Shown here piece by piece: positions 52,781 through 62,971 of a stretch of 64,000 nt of DNA. Each line of letters opens with the position of its first letter. The first letter of the stretch is position 1. This DNA is from IMCC2047 sp041395865 (lineage in GTDB: Bacteria > Pseudomonadota > Gammaproteobacteria > Pseudomonadales > IMCC2047): contig JAWKZQ010000014.1 in assembly GCA_041395865.1 (NCBI GenBank), positions 1 to 64,000 on the forward strand. Direction: 5' to 3'. The position numbers and the translations under genes were made by a program. Below the pieces are notes generated by a model that saw nothing but the letters and a program-made list of their open reading frames with translations, ran no database searches and was not told the origin of the DNA.

Positions 52781-55748
52781 ATTCGTAAGGCTTAAGCACC
52801 TGCTGCCAGATTCGCATCACCGCTTCACGGTATGGTAGCAGCCCGGCCTGTTCGGCTTCGGACTGGCTCAGTCGGCTGGGCTGTTGGTCCAGCGTCAGCC
52901 GGTGTATCACCGTCCGCAATGCTTTGTAGGCTTCGCGAAGCCAATCCGCATCCGCCGCTGAAAAAAGCTGCAACTGCTCCAGCGTCTCGAGGATACGAAT
53001 ATTGTCGGTGTATTGTAATAGTTCTGGATGGTTTTGTGACCACCGCAATACGGCATATTGCACAATAAACTCAATATCCACGATGCCACCGGCATCGTAT
53101 TTAAGCCCAAAAGTCCGTTTCAGCACCTCCTGATCCCGTTTATGGGTGGCAAACATCTCCGTAATCTTGCCACGCATTTCCAAAACCTGTTGTCGCAGCT
53201 CAGACTCTTCGCGCGATTTGGAAAGAATTTCCCGTCGCAGCTGCTCGAACTGGGCCTGCACCCGCGCCGACCCGGTAATCACCCGCGCACGAACCAGCGC
53301 CTGATGTTCCCAGGTCCAGGCCTGCTTGTTCTGGTACGCCTCAAAACCCTCGAGGGAAGTGACCAGCAGCCCCGAGGAACCGGAAGGACGCAAGCGCATA
53401 TCGACTTCGTAAAGCTGGCCCGCCGCCGTCAGGGTGGTCAGCAGATGAATGATGCGCTGGGCCAGGCGCGTAAAGAATACCGAGTTCTCAATGGGCCGCT
53501 CACCATCCGTCATCAGGTGATTGGGCGCATCATCAAGGAACACCAGATCCAGGTCCGAACCGTAACCCAGCTCCAAGCCGCCTAATTTGCCATAGCCCAC
53601 AATAATAAAACTCGGATCGCAGGGAACAGCATCCGCCTGCTGCGGCACGCCGTACTTGTCGGTCATGTGCTTCCAGGCCATCTGCAGCACTTCGTTCAGC
53701 ACTGCTTCGGCAATATAGGTCAGATGATCGCTGACCTTCATAATGGGCGAAACGCCCACCACCTCGGAAGCGGCCACCCGCAACACCTGGGCCCGCTTGA
53801 AGTAGCGCAGGCAATCCATCTGTTCCTCAACGTCGTCCTCGGGAATACGTAGCAGGTGCTGGCGTAATTCGCTGCGCAACGCGTCGGGATCGAGCGGATT
53901 ATAGAGATCATTCACGTCCAGCAACTCGTCCAGCAAAATTGGATGCAGAGCCAACTCTTCTGCGATCCAGGGGCTCGCTGCGCAAAGCGTCACCAGCTGT
54001 GTCATGGCGCCCGGGTTTTCCACCAGCAGCACCAGGTAGGCGGTGCGGCGCAACACCGATTCAACCAGGGGCAAAACCCGTTCCAGCGCCTGGACCGGCT
54101 GTTTAACGGTCGCCAGTTCCGCCAGCAGCATCGGCATCACTTCATCCAACCGCTGCTGGGGAATCGGCTGTAAAGAAGCCACCTTCTTACTGGTCGCCAG
54201 CTGCTGCAGGCTTTTTAAGACATCCGCGGCATCGTCAAACCCATTACCCGACACGAACTCGGCAGCCCACTCCTCATTAAGCTCCTGGCGGCTCAACTGG
54301 CGCCATAGCACCTGCCACTGCTCAAGTTTGATGGACTTTTCATCCAGCTCCTCTTCTTCCTTGGGCGGGGCAATCAGGCGCACAAACTCTTCATGGACAA
54401 AACGGCGGTGCCGATCAAGCGCTTCGCTGAAGGCCTGCCAGTCGGGAAAGCCCATGCTGTACGCCAGACGCAAGCGGCCCAGGTCGTCATCGGGCAGGCG
54501 CTGTGTCTGCTCATCCCGCACCGCCTGTAGCGCATGTTCCGTATTGCGAAGGAATTCATAGGCCTGCAATAACCCCTGCGCATCGGCTGTTGTCATAATA
54601 TCCAGCTCAACCAGGGTTTCAAAGACACCGCGCAGGCCGCGCTGCTGCAGTCGTTTATCCTTACCGCCGCGAATCAACTGAAACACCTGGGCAATAAACT
54701 CGATCTCCCGAATCCCCCCGGAACCCAGCTTGACGTTTTGCTGCAGGCCGCGCTGCTTTTCCTCACGGCGAATCAGCTCCTTCATGGAGCGCAGGGCTTC
54801 GATAGCGCCGTAATCGAGGTATTTTCGATAAACGAAGGGGCGCAGTTCATCGCGCAATTGAATGCCGGCCTGCTTATCGCCCGCCACAATACGCGCCTTG
54901 ATCATGGCATAACGTTCCCAGTCGCGCCCCTGCAACTGGTAATACTGGCACATGGCATCAAAGTTAAGCGCCAGGGCGCCGCTCTGCCCGTAAGGGCGCA
55001 GGCGCATATCCACCCGGAATACGAAGCCATCGGCGGTGCGACTGTCGAGCACATGGATGAGGCGCTGCCCGAGACGCACAAAAAACTCCTGATTATCCAG
55101 CTCGCGCTTGCCTCCACGCGTCACCCCTTTGCCCTGGTAGGTGAACATCAGGTCGATATCGGAAGAAACATTCAGTTCATTGGCACCCAGCTTGCCCATA
55201 CCGATCACCACCATGCGCTGGGGCAGCCACTCATCATTCACCTGCGTGCAGGGGGTTCCCCATTTATCACAGGCCTGCTGGTAGAGCCATTCAAGCGCCT
55301 GGTCGATGCAAACATCGGCCAGCCAGCTCACTTCCGTCGTGGTATCCAGCAGCGACGCGCTACGCGCCAGATCACGCCAGATAATACGTAACTGCTCGCG
55401 CTGGCGGAACAAACGCAACTCACGCATCAGTTCCTCTTCGGTGACAATCGAGGCCAGTCTGTCGCTTAACTTGTCGATATAGGTTTGCTGATCGTACCGG
55501 CGCAGCAGATCGCCGCTAGCAACCAGGTCAAAAAGCAACCCGGGCGCGGCACAACAGCTCTCCGCAACAAAATCGCTGCCCGCCCAGACCTTGGCCAGCT
55601 GGTCGACCAACTCTATCTGCCCTGCAAGCGCCTTTAAGGGCTCCGCGTAATCAGCCCCGGCGGCCTCTGTAAACTTTTGCCAATATTTATGAAAAAGCCT
55701 GTCCAGCGCTTCGGGCAAGGGATGTAACAGAGCCGGCAGTTCGCTCAT
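52779..55748 (-). CDS. glnE: glutamine synthetase adenylyltransferase/deadenylase GlnE
   Basis: 989 residues. Two nucleotidyltransferase domains in the usual order: the N-terminal deadenylase with GANELNVSSDIDLMFTY, and the C-terminal adenylylase with LGGLELGYGSDLDLVFLDD. Separating and following helical regions (PII-binding) are of normal length. It sets the activity of glutamine synthetase in response to PII status. Precedes ilvE on the same strand. Confidence 0.97.
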   Translation of the reverse strand: MSELPALLHPLPEALDRLFHKYWQKFTEAAGADYAEPLKALAGQIELVDQLAKVWAGSDFVAESCCAAPGLLFDLVASGDLLRRYDQQTYIDKLSDRLASIVTEEELMRELRLFRQREQLRIIWRDLARSASLLDTTTEVSWLADVCIDQALEWLYQQACDKWGTPCTQVNDEWLPQRMVVIGMGKLGANELNVSSDIDLMFTYQGKGVTRGGKRELDNQEFFVRLGQRLIHVLDSRTADGFVFRVDMRLRPYGQSGALALNFDAMCQYYQLQGRDWERYAMIKARIVAGDKQAGIQLRDELRPFVYRKYLDYGAIEALRSMKELIRREEKQRGLQQNVKLGSGGIREIEFIAQVFQLIRGGKDKRLQQRGLRGVFETLVELDIMTTADAQGLLQAYEFLRNTEHALQAVRDEQTQRLPDDDLGRLRLAYSMGFPDWQAFSEALDRHRRFVHEEFVRLIAPPKEEEELDEKSIKLEQWQVLWRQLSRQELNEEWAAEFVSGNGFDDAADVLKSLQQLATSKKVASLQPIPQQRLDEVMPMLLAELATVKQPVQALERVLPLVESVLRRTAYLVLLVENPGAMTQLVTLCAASPWIAEELALHPILLDELLDVNDLYNPLDPDALRSELRQHLLRIPEDDVEEQMDCLRYFKRAQVLRVAASEVVGVSPIMKVSDHLTYIAEAVLNEVLQMAWKHMTDKYGVPQQADAVPCDPSFIIVGYGKLGGLELGYGSDLDLVFLDDAPNHLMTDGERPIENSVFFTRLAQRIIHLLTTLTAAGQLYEVDMRLRPSGSSGLLVTSLEGFEAYQNKQAWTWEHQALVRARVITGSARVQAQFEQLRREILSKSREESELRQQVLEMRGKITEMFATHKRDQEVLKRTFGLKYDAGGIVDIEFIVQYAVLRWSQNHPELLQYTDNIRILETLEQLQLFSAADADWLREAYKALRTVIHRLTLDQQPSRLSQSEAEQAGLLPYREAVMRIWQQVLKPYE

Positions 55749-55829
55749 AAGCAGTTTCCAAATGAAGGGGAAGTCAGTTCGATTCTAGCGGTAAAACCGG
55801 ATCGACAAAACAAGCGCCTGGAATAAGGC

Positions 55830-57620
55830 CTAGCTGAGCGAAGCCGGCGTAACGCGCAACACCTCATCAATCGTGGTCATGCCGGCGGCAATTTTCTGGG
55901 CACCGCTGATACGCAGGGTTTTCATGCCGTCCTTGATGCCCTGGCTGCGCAACTCGGCCAGGTCCGTATGGTCATGTATCAGCTGTTTGACAGCGGCACT
56001 CAGCGGCATCACCTCATAAACCCCCTGGCGCCCCTTGTAGCCAGTATCCCGGCACTCCAGGCAACCAACCGGCTCGCAGGCCTTGGCAGGCAACTCCGAT
56101 CGCCAGGGGCTGGTCAGCTCCTGCCAGTCCGCCTCATCCAACACCGTCGGTTGTTTGCATGAGGGGCAGAGGGTGCGCACCAGTCGTTGCGCCATCACCC
56201 CGAGTACCGTGGCCTTGATCAGGTAAGGCGGCACGCCCAGTTCCAGCAGCCGGGTAATGGCCGAAGGCGCATCGTTGGTGTGTAAAGTGGACAACACCAA
56301 ATGACCGGTCAATGCCGCCTGGATCGCCATTTCAGCCGTTTCCAGGTCGCGAATCTCCCCGATCATGATGATATCCGGGTCCTGGCGCAGCAGCGCCCGC
56401 ACCCCGTCGGCAAAATCAAGATCGATATTATGCTGCACCTGCATCTGGTTGAAGCTGCTTTCCACCATTTCAATCGGGTCCTCGATGGTGCAGACATTCA
56501 CATCAGAGGTCGCCAGCTGCTTTAGCGTGGAATACAGGGTGGTGGTTTTACCGGACCCTGTGGGGCCCGTCACCAGCACAATGCCGTTCGGCTTCGACGT
56601 CATATCATGCCATCGCCGGTAGTCCTCATTCGCCAGCCCCAGCTCATTAAAACTTTTCAGCAGCACATCGGGGTCGAAAATCCGCATCACCAGCTTTTCG
56701 CCAAAGGCGGTCGGCAGGGTCGATAAACGCAGCTCGACTTCATTGCCCTCCGGGCTTTTCGTCTTTAAACGCCCGTCCTGGGGGTGCCGCTTCTCAGCCA
56801 CATTCATGCGCCCGAGAATTTTCAGCCGACTCACAACCGCCGTCATTACCTGGGCGGGCAACTGGTAGACCGTGTGCAATACGCCGTCGATACGCAGCCG
56901 CACATTGCCCTGCTCGCGCCGCGGCTCAATATGAATATCACTGGCACGCTGGGAAAAGGCGTACTGAAGCAGCCAGTCCACAATATTCACAATATGCTGG
57001 TCATTGGCCTCGGGGGATTTAAGCTGCCCCAGCTCCAGCATCTGCTCCAGGTTTGAAAGCTCAGAGATATTGCCGCCCTTGCCCTCGGCACCGCTTACCG
57101 ATTTGGAGAGGGCATAAAACTCCACCATATAACGCTGGATGTCGCCCGGAGCGGCCACCACCTGGCGAATATCCTTGCGCAACACGTGCCGAAGGTCAGC
57201 CTGCCATGCCGTAATATCCGGCTCGGCACTGGCCACCACCACTTCGTTGGCGCTGACCCCGACCGCAAGGATTTTATGGCGTTCGGCAAAGGCGTAAGAC
57301 ATCACCGCCGTCACATCGCGCACCGCAATTTTCAACGGATCAATGTGGTAATAATCCTGCCCCACTTGCTTGGCGAGCCACTCGCAAATGGCATACTGAT
57401 CCAGCGACCGGGAAGGTGTTGCCTGATCGACAAAACCAAAGTTGGCAATTTGCTCGATGGGATGCAAGGCTTTCTGGCTCTGCTCGCGCGGGCTGATCAG
57501 GGCATGATCCACATCCTCCTTGGCCAGCCTGCCGGCGGCGGCCAGATCCGTTAACAGGGTACGAAAAACCAGTTTTTGCCCAGCCTCTGCAAATCGCTGG
57601 GTTTGTGAGCTTTGCGCCAT
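55830..57620 (-). CDS. solo GspE/PilB-family assembly ATPase
   Basis: 596 residues. N-terminal GspE/MshE-type domain (about 50-190), then the ATPase core with VTGPTGSGKTTTLYSTL (Walker A), IIMIGEIRDLETAE (Walker B) and the four-cysteine zinc motif LCPSCKQP...GCLECRDTGYKG. Asp and His boxes are present (CTIEDPIEM, LVLSTLHTNDAP). Such ATPases power type IV pilus or type II secretion assembly, but there is no secretin, inner-membrane platform or pseudopilin gene beside it. It might serve the pili whose minor pilins lie at 33-40 kb or a separate secretion system; sequence does not decide. Confidence 0.85.
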   Translation of the reverse strand: MAQSSQTQRFAEAGQKLVFRTLLTDLAAAGRLAKEDVDHALISPREQSQKALHPIEQIANFGFVDQATPSRSLDQYAICEWLAKQVGQDYYHIDPLKIAVRDVTAVMSYAFAERHKILAVGVSANEVVVASAEPDITAWQADLRHVLRKDIRQVVAAPGDIQRYMVEFYALSKSVSGAEGKGGNISELSNLEQMLELGQLKSPEANDQHIVNIVDWLLQYAFSQRASDIHIEPRREQGNVRLRIDGVLHTVYQLPAQVMTAVVSRLKILGRMNVAEKRHPQDGRLKTKSPEGNEVELRLSTLPTAFGEKLVMRIFDPDVLLKSFNELGLANEDYRRWHDMTSKPNGIVLVTGPTGSGKTTTLYSTLKQLATSDVNVCTIEDPIEMVESSFNQMQVQHNIDLDFADGVRALLRQDPDIIMIGEIRDLETAEMAIQAALTGHLVLSTLHTNDAPSAITRLLELGVPPYLIKATVLGVMAQRLVRTLCPSCKQPTVLDEADWQELTSPWRSELPAKACEPVGCLECRDTGYKGRQGVYEVMPLSAAVKQLIHDHTDLAELRSQGIKDGMKTLRISGAQKIAAGMTTIDEVLRVTPASLS

Positions 57621-57714
57621 AGTTTAAATTACTTCTTAGTGATGCCAGGATCGAATTACCTAGAGTATAGCCGCATACCACCGTCCAATTGCGAATTCAG
57701 CCAATTAAATACAC

Positions 57715-59100
57715 CTAGAGCAGCACCTGGGTATCCCCCATTTGCGGCGTCGATGCTGACCAACCGAGTTCCTCCTGCAATAACAGCCGCAGCTGATCGG
57801 ATGCCTCCGGCTCGCCATGCGTGATGTAGCAGTGCTTGGGTGCCGCCGGTATCTTTTTCAGCCAGCGCAGGATCTCATCCCTGTCCGCATGTGCAGAAAG
57901 AAAATCGAGATTCTCAACGCGCGCCTTCACATCGTAATAACGGCCATGGATTTTGACCTTGGGAGCACCCGCCACCAAGTGGGCACCCCGGGTTCCTCCC
58001 GCCTGGAAACCCGCAAACAAAACCGTGTTGCGGTGATCCCCAACCATCCGCTTGAGATGATGCAGTACGCGCCCGCCCGTGGCCATACCGCTGGCCGCAA
58101 TAATAATGACGGGAACCTGAATATGGTTCAGCCCCATGGATTCCTCGACGGTGCGCAGGAAAAACACTTCGCGCGATAATTCCTGGCACTGTTTGCGATT
58201 GAGCCGGTGCAAGTCCGGGTGTCGCTGCATCACTTCGGTGGCACTGATCGCCATCGGGCTATCAAGGTAGATCGGCACATAGGGAATACGGCCCTCCTGT
58301 CTTAACTGCTGAACCAGGTAGATCATAGCCTGGGCACGCCCCACGGCAAAGGCAGGTATCAACAGGCTGCCGCCCTGCGCCAGGGTTTCGCTGATAATAT
58401 CAGCCACGGCCGTCTGCAAATCGCGTTGGCTATGAGTACGGTCGCCATAGGTGGATTCAAGCACCAGGTAATCACAGTAACAGGGCGGCTCTGGCGGGTA
58501 CATGATCAAATCAGAAGGACGCCCGAGGTCGCCGCTAAAAAGCACGTGTTTACCGGCTATTTTTACATCCAGGTAGGTCGATCCCAGAATATGTCCGTTG
58601 GGGTGAAAGGTTGCCTGCATATCGCCGTAACTGGCGGTTCCCTGCTCCTCCACCACCTCAAACAGGCCCAGGGCTCGCTCTGCCATGGCGAGGGTATACA
58701 GGGGTTTTGCCGGGGCATGTTTGCTGAGGCGGTGCCGATTGCGGAATTCCGCCTCTTCCTCCTGGATTTTTGCCGCATCCCTCAGCAGGATTTCGCAAAG
58801 ATCACGCGTAGCCGCCGTACAAAAGACCGGCCCCTTGAACCCCTGATCCACCAAAACCGGCAGGTAGCCACTATGATCCAGGTGCGCGTGTGTCAGCAAA
58901 ACCGCATCAATGCTTGCTGCTTCAACCGGGAAAGGCAGCCAGTTCTTCTCCCGCAGGAATTTATACCCCTGAAACAGCCCGCAATCCACCAGCACTCGCT
59001 GCCCGTTTGCCTCCAGCAGGTAGCGCGAACCGGTCACCGTTCCGGCGGCACCGTAAAAGGAAATTCGCGGCAGATAATCAGAACGTTTTTTCTGTACCAT
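57715..59100 (-). CDS. beta-CASP metallo-beta-lactamase protein (RNA-processing type)
   Basis: 461 residues from the ATG at 59100 (MVQKKRSDYL) with GGGGAGG upstream. Zinc motif LTHAHLDHSGYLP, further ligands in FHPNGHILGS and VLFSGDLG; the beta-CASP insert contains ASGMATGGRVLHHLK and the C-terminal THGEPEASDQL. Relatives act as RNA exo- or endonucleases (Ysh1/RNase J relatives), but activity of the bacterial short form is seldom shown. Start overlaps the end of the phosphate transporter gene by 23 bases, so they are co-transcribed. Confidence 0.87.
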   Translation of the reverse strand: MVQKKRSDYLPRISFYGAAGTVTGSRYLLEANGQRVLVDCGLFQGYKFLREKNWLPFPVEAASIDAVLLTHAHLDHSGYLPVLVDQGFKGPVFCTAATRDLCEILLRDAAKIQEEEAEFRNRHRLSKHAPAKPLYTLAMAERALGLFEVVEEQGTASYGDMQATFHPNGHILGSTYLDVKIAGKHVLFSGDLGRPSDLIMYPPEPPCYCDYLVLESTYGDRTHSQRDLQTAVADIISETLAQGGSLLIPAFAVGRAQAMIYLVQQLRQEGRIPYVPIYLDSPMAISATEVMQRHPDLHRLNRKQCQELSREVFFLRTVEESMGLNHIQVPVIIIAASGMATGGRVLHHLKRMVGDHRNTVLFAGFQAGGTRGAHLVAGAPKVKIHGRYYDVKARVENLDFLSAHADRDEILRWLKKIPAAPKHCYITHGEPEASDQLRLLLQEELGWSASTPQMGDTQVLL

Positions 59101-60787
59101 CAAGCACCTCCCCATCGCCCTGTTGCAGCATCAGCCAGGCGGATAACGCCAGCAGCAGGCTTTTGTTAGCATGGTGAATCTCATGATTCATGTTCAACTG
59201 AGTGGACAACTGGGCATCGTCACTGGCTCTCACATTAACAGCCATGTCAGTGGGGCCGCCCGCCGATTCATAGACCCGTTCATTCATGTTTTGGTGATGG
59301 CGGTCATTTTCCAGCCGTAGCGACTCCAGCTCCTCAAGCTGGTAATCCCGGACATGAGATCCCAGCATTAAGATGACGAGGCGGCGGTAAAAGGTAACGT
59401 GAAAAACCTTTTGCTGTTCGAATAGCCGATGCTCGCCGGCATCCAGGCTGCCATACAACCGAGCCAGGTTGCCGTGAATATCCTTAAAGGCCTTGCAGCC
59501 GTAAACCAGCGCCCTGACAACCTCCAACAATCCGGTCAATCGCCGTGCCTGCTGTTCGGCCAACGGTTGCTGCTGCATACGCAGTACGAAACGCATTAAC
59601 TCACCTTCCCTGTCCTTGATCAATTCGTATTGCTGATGCCAGGATGCCTCAGCGATGCCGGGCAGCTCATGTTGCAAGGCTGCCGAAAAGGCACTCACCT
59701 CGAGCTGTTCGGCGGCAATACGGAAATGCTTGAGGTTATTTGCAAAGCCCTGCAGCAACAGCAACCTCACCTGTTGGTTTAAAACCGGCAACGCGGCTTC
59801 GGGCACATCCGTCGGCATCTTGTCGAGATCGCTAAAACCGCCCTCCGATTGCTTGAAGCAGCTTTCTATCCAGCGTGAAAAGGGTTTCAAAAAAGGCAGG
59901 AAACACATCAATCCCAGCAAATTAAAGACGCTGTGGAACGCCACCAGCGAATACAGGGGATCCGAGATAGACAGCAACGCCAGCAACTGCGGTAACAACG
60001 GCAGCAATAAAACAAAGGCAGCGAGATCAACCGCCAGGTTAAAAACCAGGTGCGACAGCGCCAAACGCTTTTTCACCGCACTGCCTGCCAGGCTTCCCAG
60101 TACCGTTGTGCTGGTGGTACCGATATCGGCACCAATAACCAGCGCCGCCGCTTCCGGCAGATTAATCAAGCCGGCATGCAGCGCTGTCAGGGTCAGCATC
60201 ATCGTGGCTGAGCTGGACTGTATCAGCGCCGTAATCAGCATACCGGCCAACAGGTATAAAACGGCTGGCTGGCCTTGCAACAGGCTGATATCCCAGCTCG
60301 CGGGCAAATCTGCCACACTGCCCTTCATCAGCGACAGACCGAATAACAACAGGCCAAGCCCCAGGACTATCCTGCCCAGCGCATAAGCGCGGAGATGCGA
60401 TTTGAGTAAAATCTGGCTCAGGCAGCCCAGCCCCACAAGCGGAATCGCGAGCTGCTCCAGGTCAAGCTTAAAACCCAGCATGGTCACCAGCCAACCCGTT
60501 GCCGTTGTACCGACATTGGCGCCCAGGATGACACCGATACCGTTATAGAGCGGGATAATCCCGGCGCTGGCAAAGGCCAATACCAGCAGGCTGACCATCG
60601 AGCTGCTTTGCAGCAGCATGGTAATCACCACGCCGAAACCAGCGCTGCTGACCGGGGTGGCGGTAAACTGCACCAGCCAGCGTTTGAGCCGCGCATCGCT
60701 GATAGCGCTCAGGCCGTCCTCCAGGCAGGACATGCCATATAGAAAAATCCCCAGCCCGAAGAGCATGAACCAGACAATTTCGGCCAT
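59078..60787 (-). CDS. Na+/phosphate cotransporter, NptA family with PhoU-like tail
   Basis: 569 residues. Two repeated membrane units with the QSSS signatures (TMLLQSSSMVSLLV and ALIQSSSATMMLTL) and GANVGTTATG / GADIGTTSTTV. After residue about 330 comes a soluble helical PhoU-like domain. The family imports phosphate with sodium, and the PhoU-like part probably regulates. It is divergent from the DUF47-Pit operon, so phosphate uptake genes face each other across a 192-bp control region. Confidence 0.9.
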   Translation of the reverse strand: MAEIVWFMLFGLGIFLYGMSCLEDGLSAISDARLKRWLVQFTATPVSSAGFGVVITMLLQSSSMVSLLVLAFASAGIIPLYNGIGVILGANVGTTATGWLVTMLGFKLDLEQLAIPLVGLGCLSQILLKSHLRAYALGRIVLGLGLLLFGLSLMKGSVADLPASWDISLLQGQPAVLYLLAGMLITALIQSSSATMMLTLTALHAGLINLPEAAALVIGADIGTTSTTVLGSLAGSAVKKRLALSHLVFNLAVDLAAFVLLLPLLPQLLALLSISDPLYSLVAFHSVFNLLGLMCFLPFLKPFSRWIESCFKQSEGGFSDLDKMPTDVPEAALPVLNQQVRLLLLQGFANNLKHFRIAAEQLEVSAFSAALQHELPGIAEASWHQQYELIKDREGELMRFVLRMQQQPLAEQQARRLTGLLEVVRALVYGCKAFKDIHGNLARLYGSLDAGEHRLFEQQKVFHVTFYRRLVILMLGSHVRDYQLEELESLRLENDRHHQNMNERVYESAGGPTDMAVNVRASDDAQLSTQLNMNHEIHHANKSLLLALSAWLMLQQGDGEVLDGTEKTF

Positions 60788-60881
60788 CCCACACCCTGCA
60801 ATAAGAAAAGGATCAGGGGACAGTATAAATCCCTCATTTCAATTAATCGCGGAGATAAATCAACTAATCGCCCGCTTAAGG

Positions 60882-60910
60882 TTGGCCCCTACAGGACAAC
60901 TGCCTATAAT
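60882..60910 (+). promoter_or_regulatory. sigma-70-type promoter of the DUF47-pit operon
   Basis: TTGGCC (60882-60887), 17-bp spacer, TATAAT (60905-60910, perfect -10). An 8-bp inverted repeat, AAGCAAGC (60923-60930) and GCTTGCTT (60940-60947), follows in the leader. No clear tandem Pho box was found. Confidence 0.7.
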
Positions 60911-60979
60911 CGCCCCCTCAAGAAGCAAGCAACTCGCATGCTTGCTTTCATTGCCATCTGTCAAAGTCTGGGGGGATAC

Positions 60980-61657
60980 ATGGGCGGAGGTTTTTTTGGC
61001 GAGCTGTTCGGGCGTTCACCCGTAGAGCCAATACAAAAGCACATTGGCACCTGCCACCAGTGCGCCACTCAACTGTTGGACTTTTTCCAGGCTGTTCACA
61101 GCGATAACTGGGAAGAGGCCGGCAAAATCCAGAGCGAAATCGTAAAGCTGGAAAATGAGGCCGACGACATCCAGATGTCGATCCGGCTGCATTTGCCGAA
61201 AAGCCTTTTCATGCCGGTTCCGCGCTCCGATTTGCTTAACCTGCTCAGTACGCAGGATAAAATCGCCAACCGGGCAAAGGATATTGCCGGCATTATGCTG
61301 GGCCGCCAGATGGCAATTCCCAAGCAGCTGCAAGAGCCGGTAATCAACTACCTGAAGCGCTCTTTAGCCGCATCAGAGCAGGCAACCGAAGTCATCAACG
61401 AGCTGGATGAGCTGGTTGAAACCGGTTTCGGTAATCGCGAGATCAAGATCATTGAAAACATGATCACCAAACTGAACGCTATCGAATCCGAAACCGACCA
61501 GATTGAAATCTCCATCCGCGCCTCATTGTTTGAAATCGAAAAGGACTTAGCCCCTGTAGACGTGATGTTCCTCTACAAAGTCATCGAATGGATTGGTGAT
61601 TTGGCAGACCTGGCGCAGGAAGTGGGTCAACGACTGCAACTGCTACTTGCCCGTTAA
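60980..61657 (+). CDS. DUF47 (TIGR00153) PhoU-like protein, partner of Pit
   Basis: 225 residues from the ATG at 60980 (MGGGFFGELFGRSPVEP) behind GGGGGG; the track start at 60938 adds residues not typical of the family. All-helical, with the family starts FGRSP and LENEADDIQMSIRLHLPKS. DUF47 proteins occur with Pit-type phosphate transporters and probably regulate them, like PhoU. Fifteen bases before pitA on the same strand. Confidence 0.9.
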   Translation: MGGGFFGELFGRSPVEPIQKHIGTCHQCATQLLDFFQAVHSDNWEEAGKIQSEIVKLENEADDIQMSIRLHLPKSLFMPVPRSDLLNLLSTQDKIANRAKDIAGIMLGRQMAIPKQLQEPVINYLKRSLAASEQATEVINELDELVETGFGNREIKIIENMITKLNAIESETDQIEISIRASLFEIEKDLAPVDVMFLYKVIEWIGDLADLAQEVGQRLQLLLAR

Positions 61658-61671
61658 CCGAGGGGAACCAC

Positions 61672-62937
61672 ATGGCTATTATTATTGAACACGCCAATCT
61701 GTTTCTTATCATGGCCTGCTGTTTCGGCCTGTTCATGGCTTGGGGCGTTGGCGCCAACGACGTTGCCAACGCCATGGGTACATCCGTTGGCTCCAAGGCC
61801 ATCACCATCAAACAGGCGATTATCATCGCCATGGTGTTCGAATTTGCCGGCGCCTACCTGGCCGGGGGCGAAGTTACCTCCACCATTCGCAAAGGCATTA
61901 TCGATCCCGCCATGCTGGAGGATACGCCGGAACTCCTGGTCTACGGCATGATGTCGGCACTGTTGGCTGCCGGGACCTGGCTGCTGATTGCCAGCCTGCT
62001 GGGCTGGCCGGTTTCCACCACCCACTCGATTGTGGGCGCAATTGTAGGCTTTGCCGTCGTGGGCATCTCCGCCAGCGCCGTCAACTGGGGCAAAGTCGGC
62101 ACCATTGTGGCAAGCTGGGTGGTATCTCCCGTGCTAGCCGGCGCGCTGTCCTTCGCCCTTTTCAAAAGCGTTCAGAAACTCATCCTGAACACGGAAAACC
62201 CTTTCCAAAACGCCAAACGCTACATCCCCTTTTACATCTTCATGGTCGGCTTCATGATCAGCATGGTGACCATGACCAAAGGCCTGAAACACACCGACCT
62301 CAAGGTGGGTTACGGCGAAGCCCTGGGGCTTTCGCTCATCGGCGGTTTTGCCACCATGATTCTGGGCTACTGGCTGGTGCGTCGTGTCGCTCGCAACAAA
62401 GTCTCCGAAGACGGCGATCGCTTTGCCAACGTGGAGAAAGTTTTTGCCGTCCTGATGGTCTTCACCGCCTGTAGCATGGCTTTCGCCCACGGCTCCAACG
62501 ATGTGGCCAATGCCATCGGCCCCCTGGCAGCCGTTATCAGCGTCGTTAACAACGGCGGCGAGATCCTGCAAAAATCGGTCTTACCCGGCTGGGTACTGCT
62601 GCTCGGGGGCGGCGGCATCGTATTGGGCCTCGCAACCTACGGTTTCAAGGTGATCGCCACCATCGGCCGCAAAATCACTCACCTGACACCCAGCCGCGGC
62701 TTTGCCGCCGAGCTGGGCGCTGCGACGACGGTGGTCATCGCGTCGGGTACCGGCCTGCCCATTTCCACCACCCACACGCTGGTCGGTGCGGTATTGGGCG
62801 TCGGTATGGCACGCGGCATTTCGGCACTCAACATGCGCATGATTCGTACCATCTTCGCCTCGTGGGTCATTACGCTGCCTGCCGGTGCCGGCCTGGCCAT
62901 TGTCTTCTTCTTTATGTTTAAGGGGATGTTCGGGTAG
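61672..62937 (+). CDS. pitA: low-affinity inorganic phosphate transporter PitA
   Basis: 421 residues, about ten membrane helices, inverted repeat with the PiT signature twice: WGVGANDVANAMGTSVGS and FAHGSNDVANAIGPLAAV. Length, both GxNDVANA motifs and the DUF47 partner upstream fit PitA, a phosphate:proton (or metal-phosphate) symporter. In an operon with the DUF47 gene; shares the divergent control region with the NptA-type system. Confidence 0.95.
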   Translation: MAIIIEHANLFLIMACCFGLFMAWGVGANDVANAMGTSVGSKAITIKQAIIIAMVFEFAGAYLAGGEVTSTIRKGIIDPAMLEDTPELLVYGMMSALLAAGTWLLIASLLGWPVSTTHSIVGAIVGFAVVGISASAVNWGKVGTIVASWVVSPVLAGALSFALFKSVQKLILNTENPFQNAKRYIPFYIFMVGFMISMVTMTKGLKHTDLKVGYGEALGLSLIGGFATMILGYWLVRRVARNKVSEDGDRFANVEKVFAVLMVFTACSMAFAHGSNDVANAIGPLAAVISVVNNGGEILQKSVLPGWVLLLGGGGIVLGLATYGFKVIATIGRKITHLTPSRGFAAELGAATTVVIASGTGLPISTTHTLVGAVLGVGMARGISALNMRMIRTIFASWVITLPAGAGLAIVFFFMFKGMFG

Positions 62938-62971
62938 AGCCTAACCCGCTGGCTTTTGCTATGCTTGGGCC

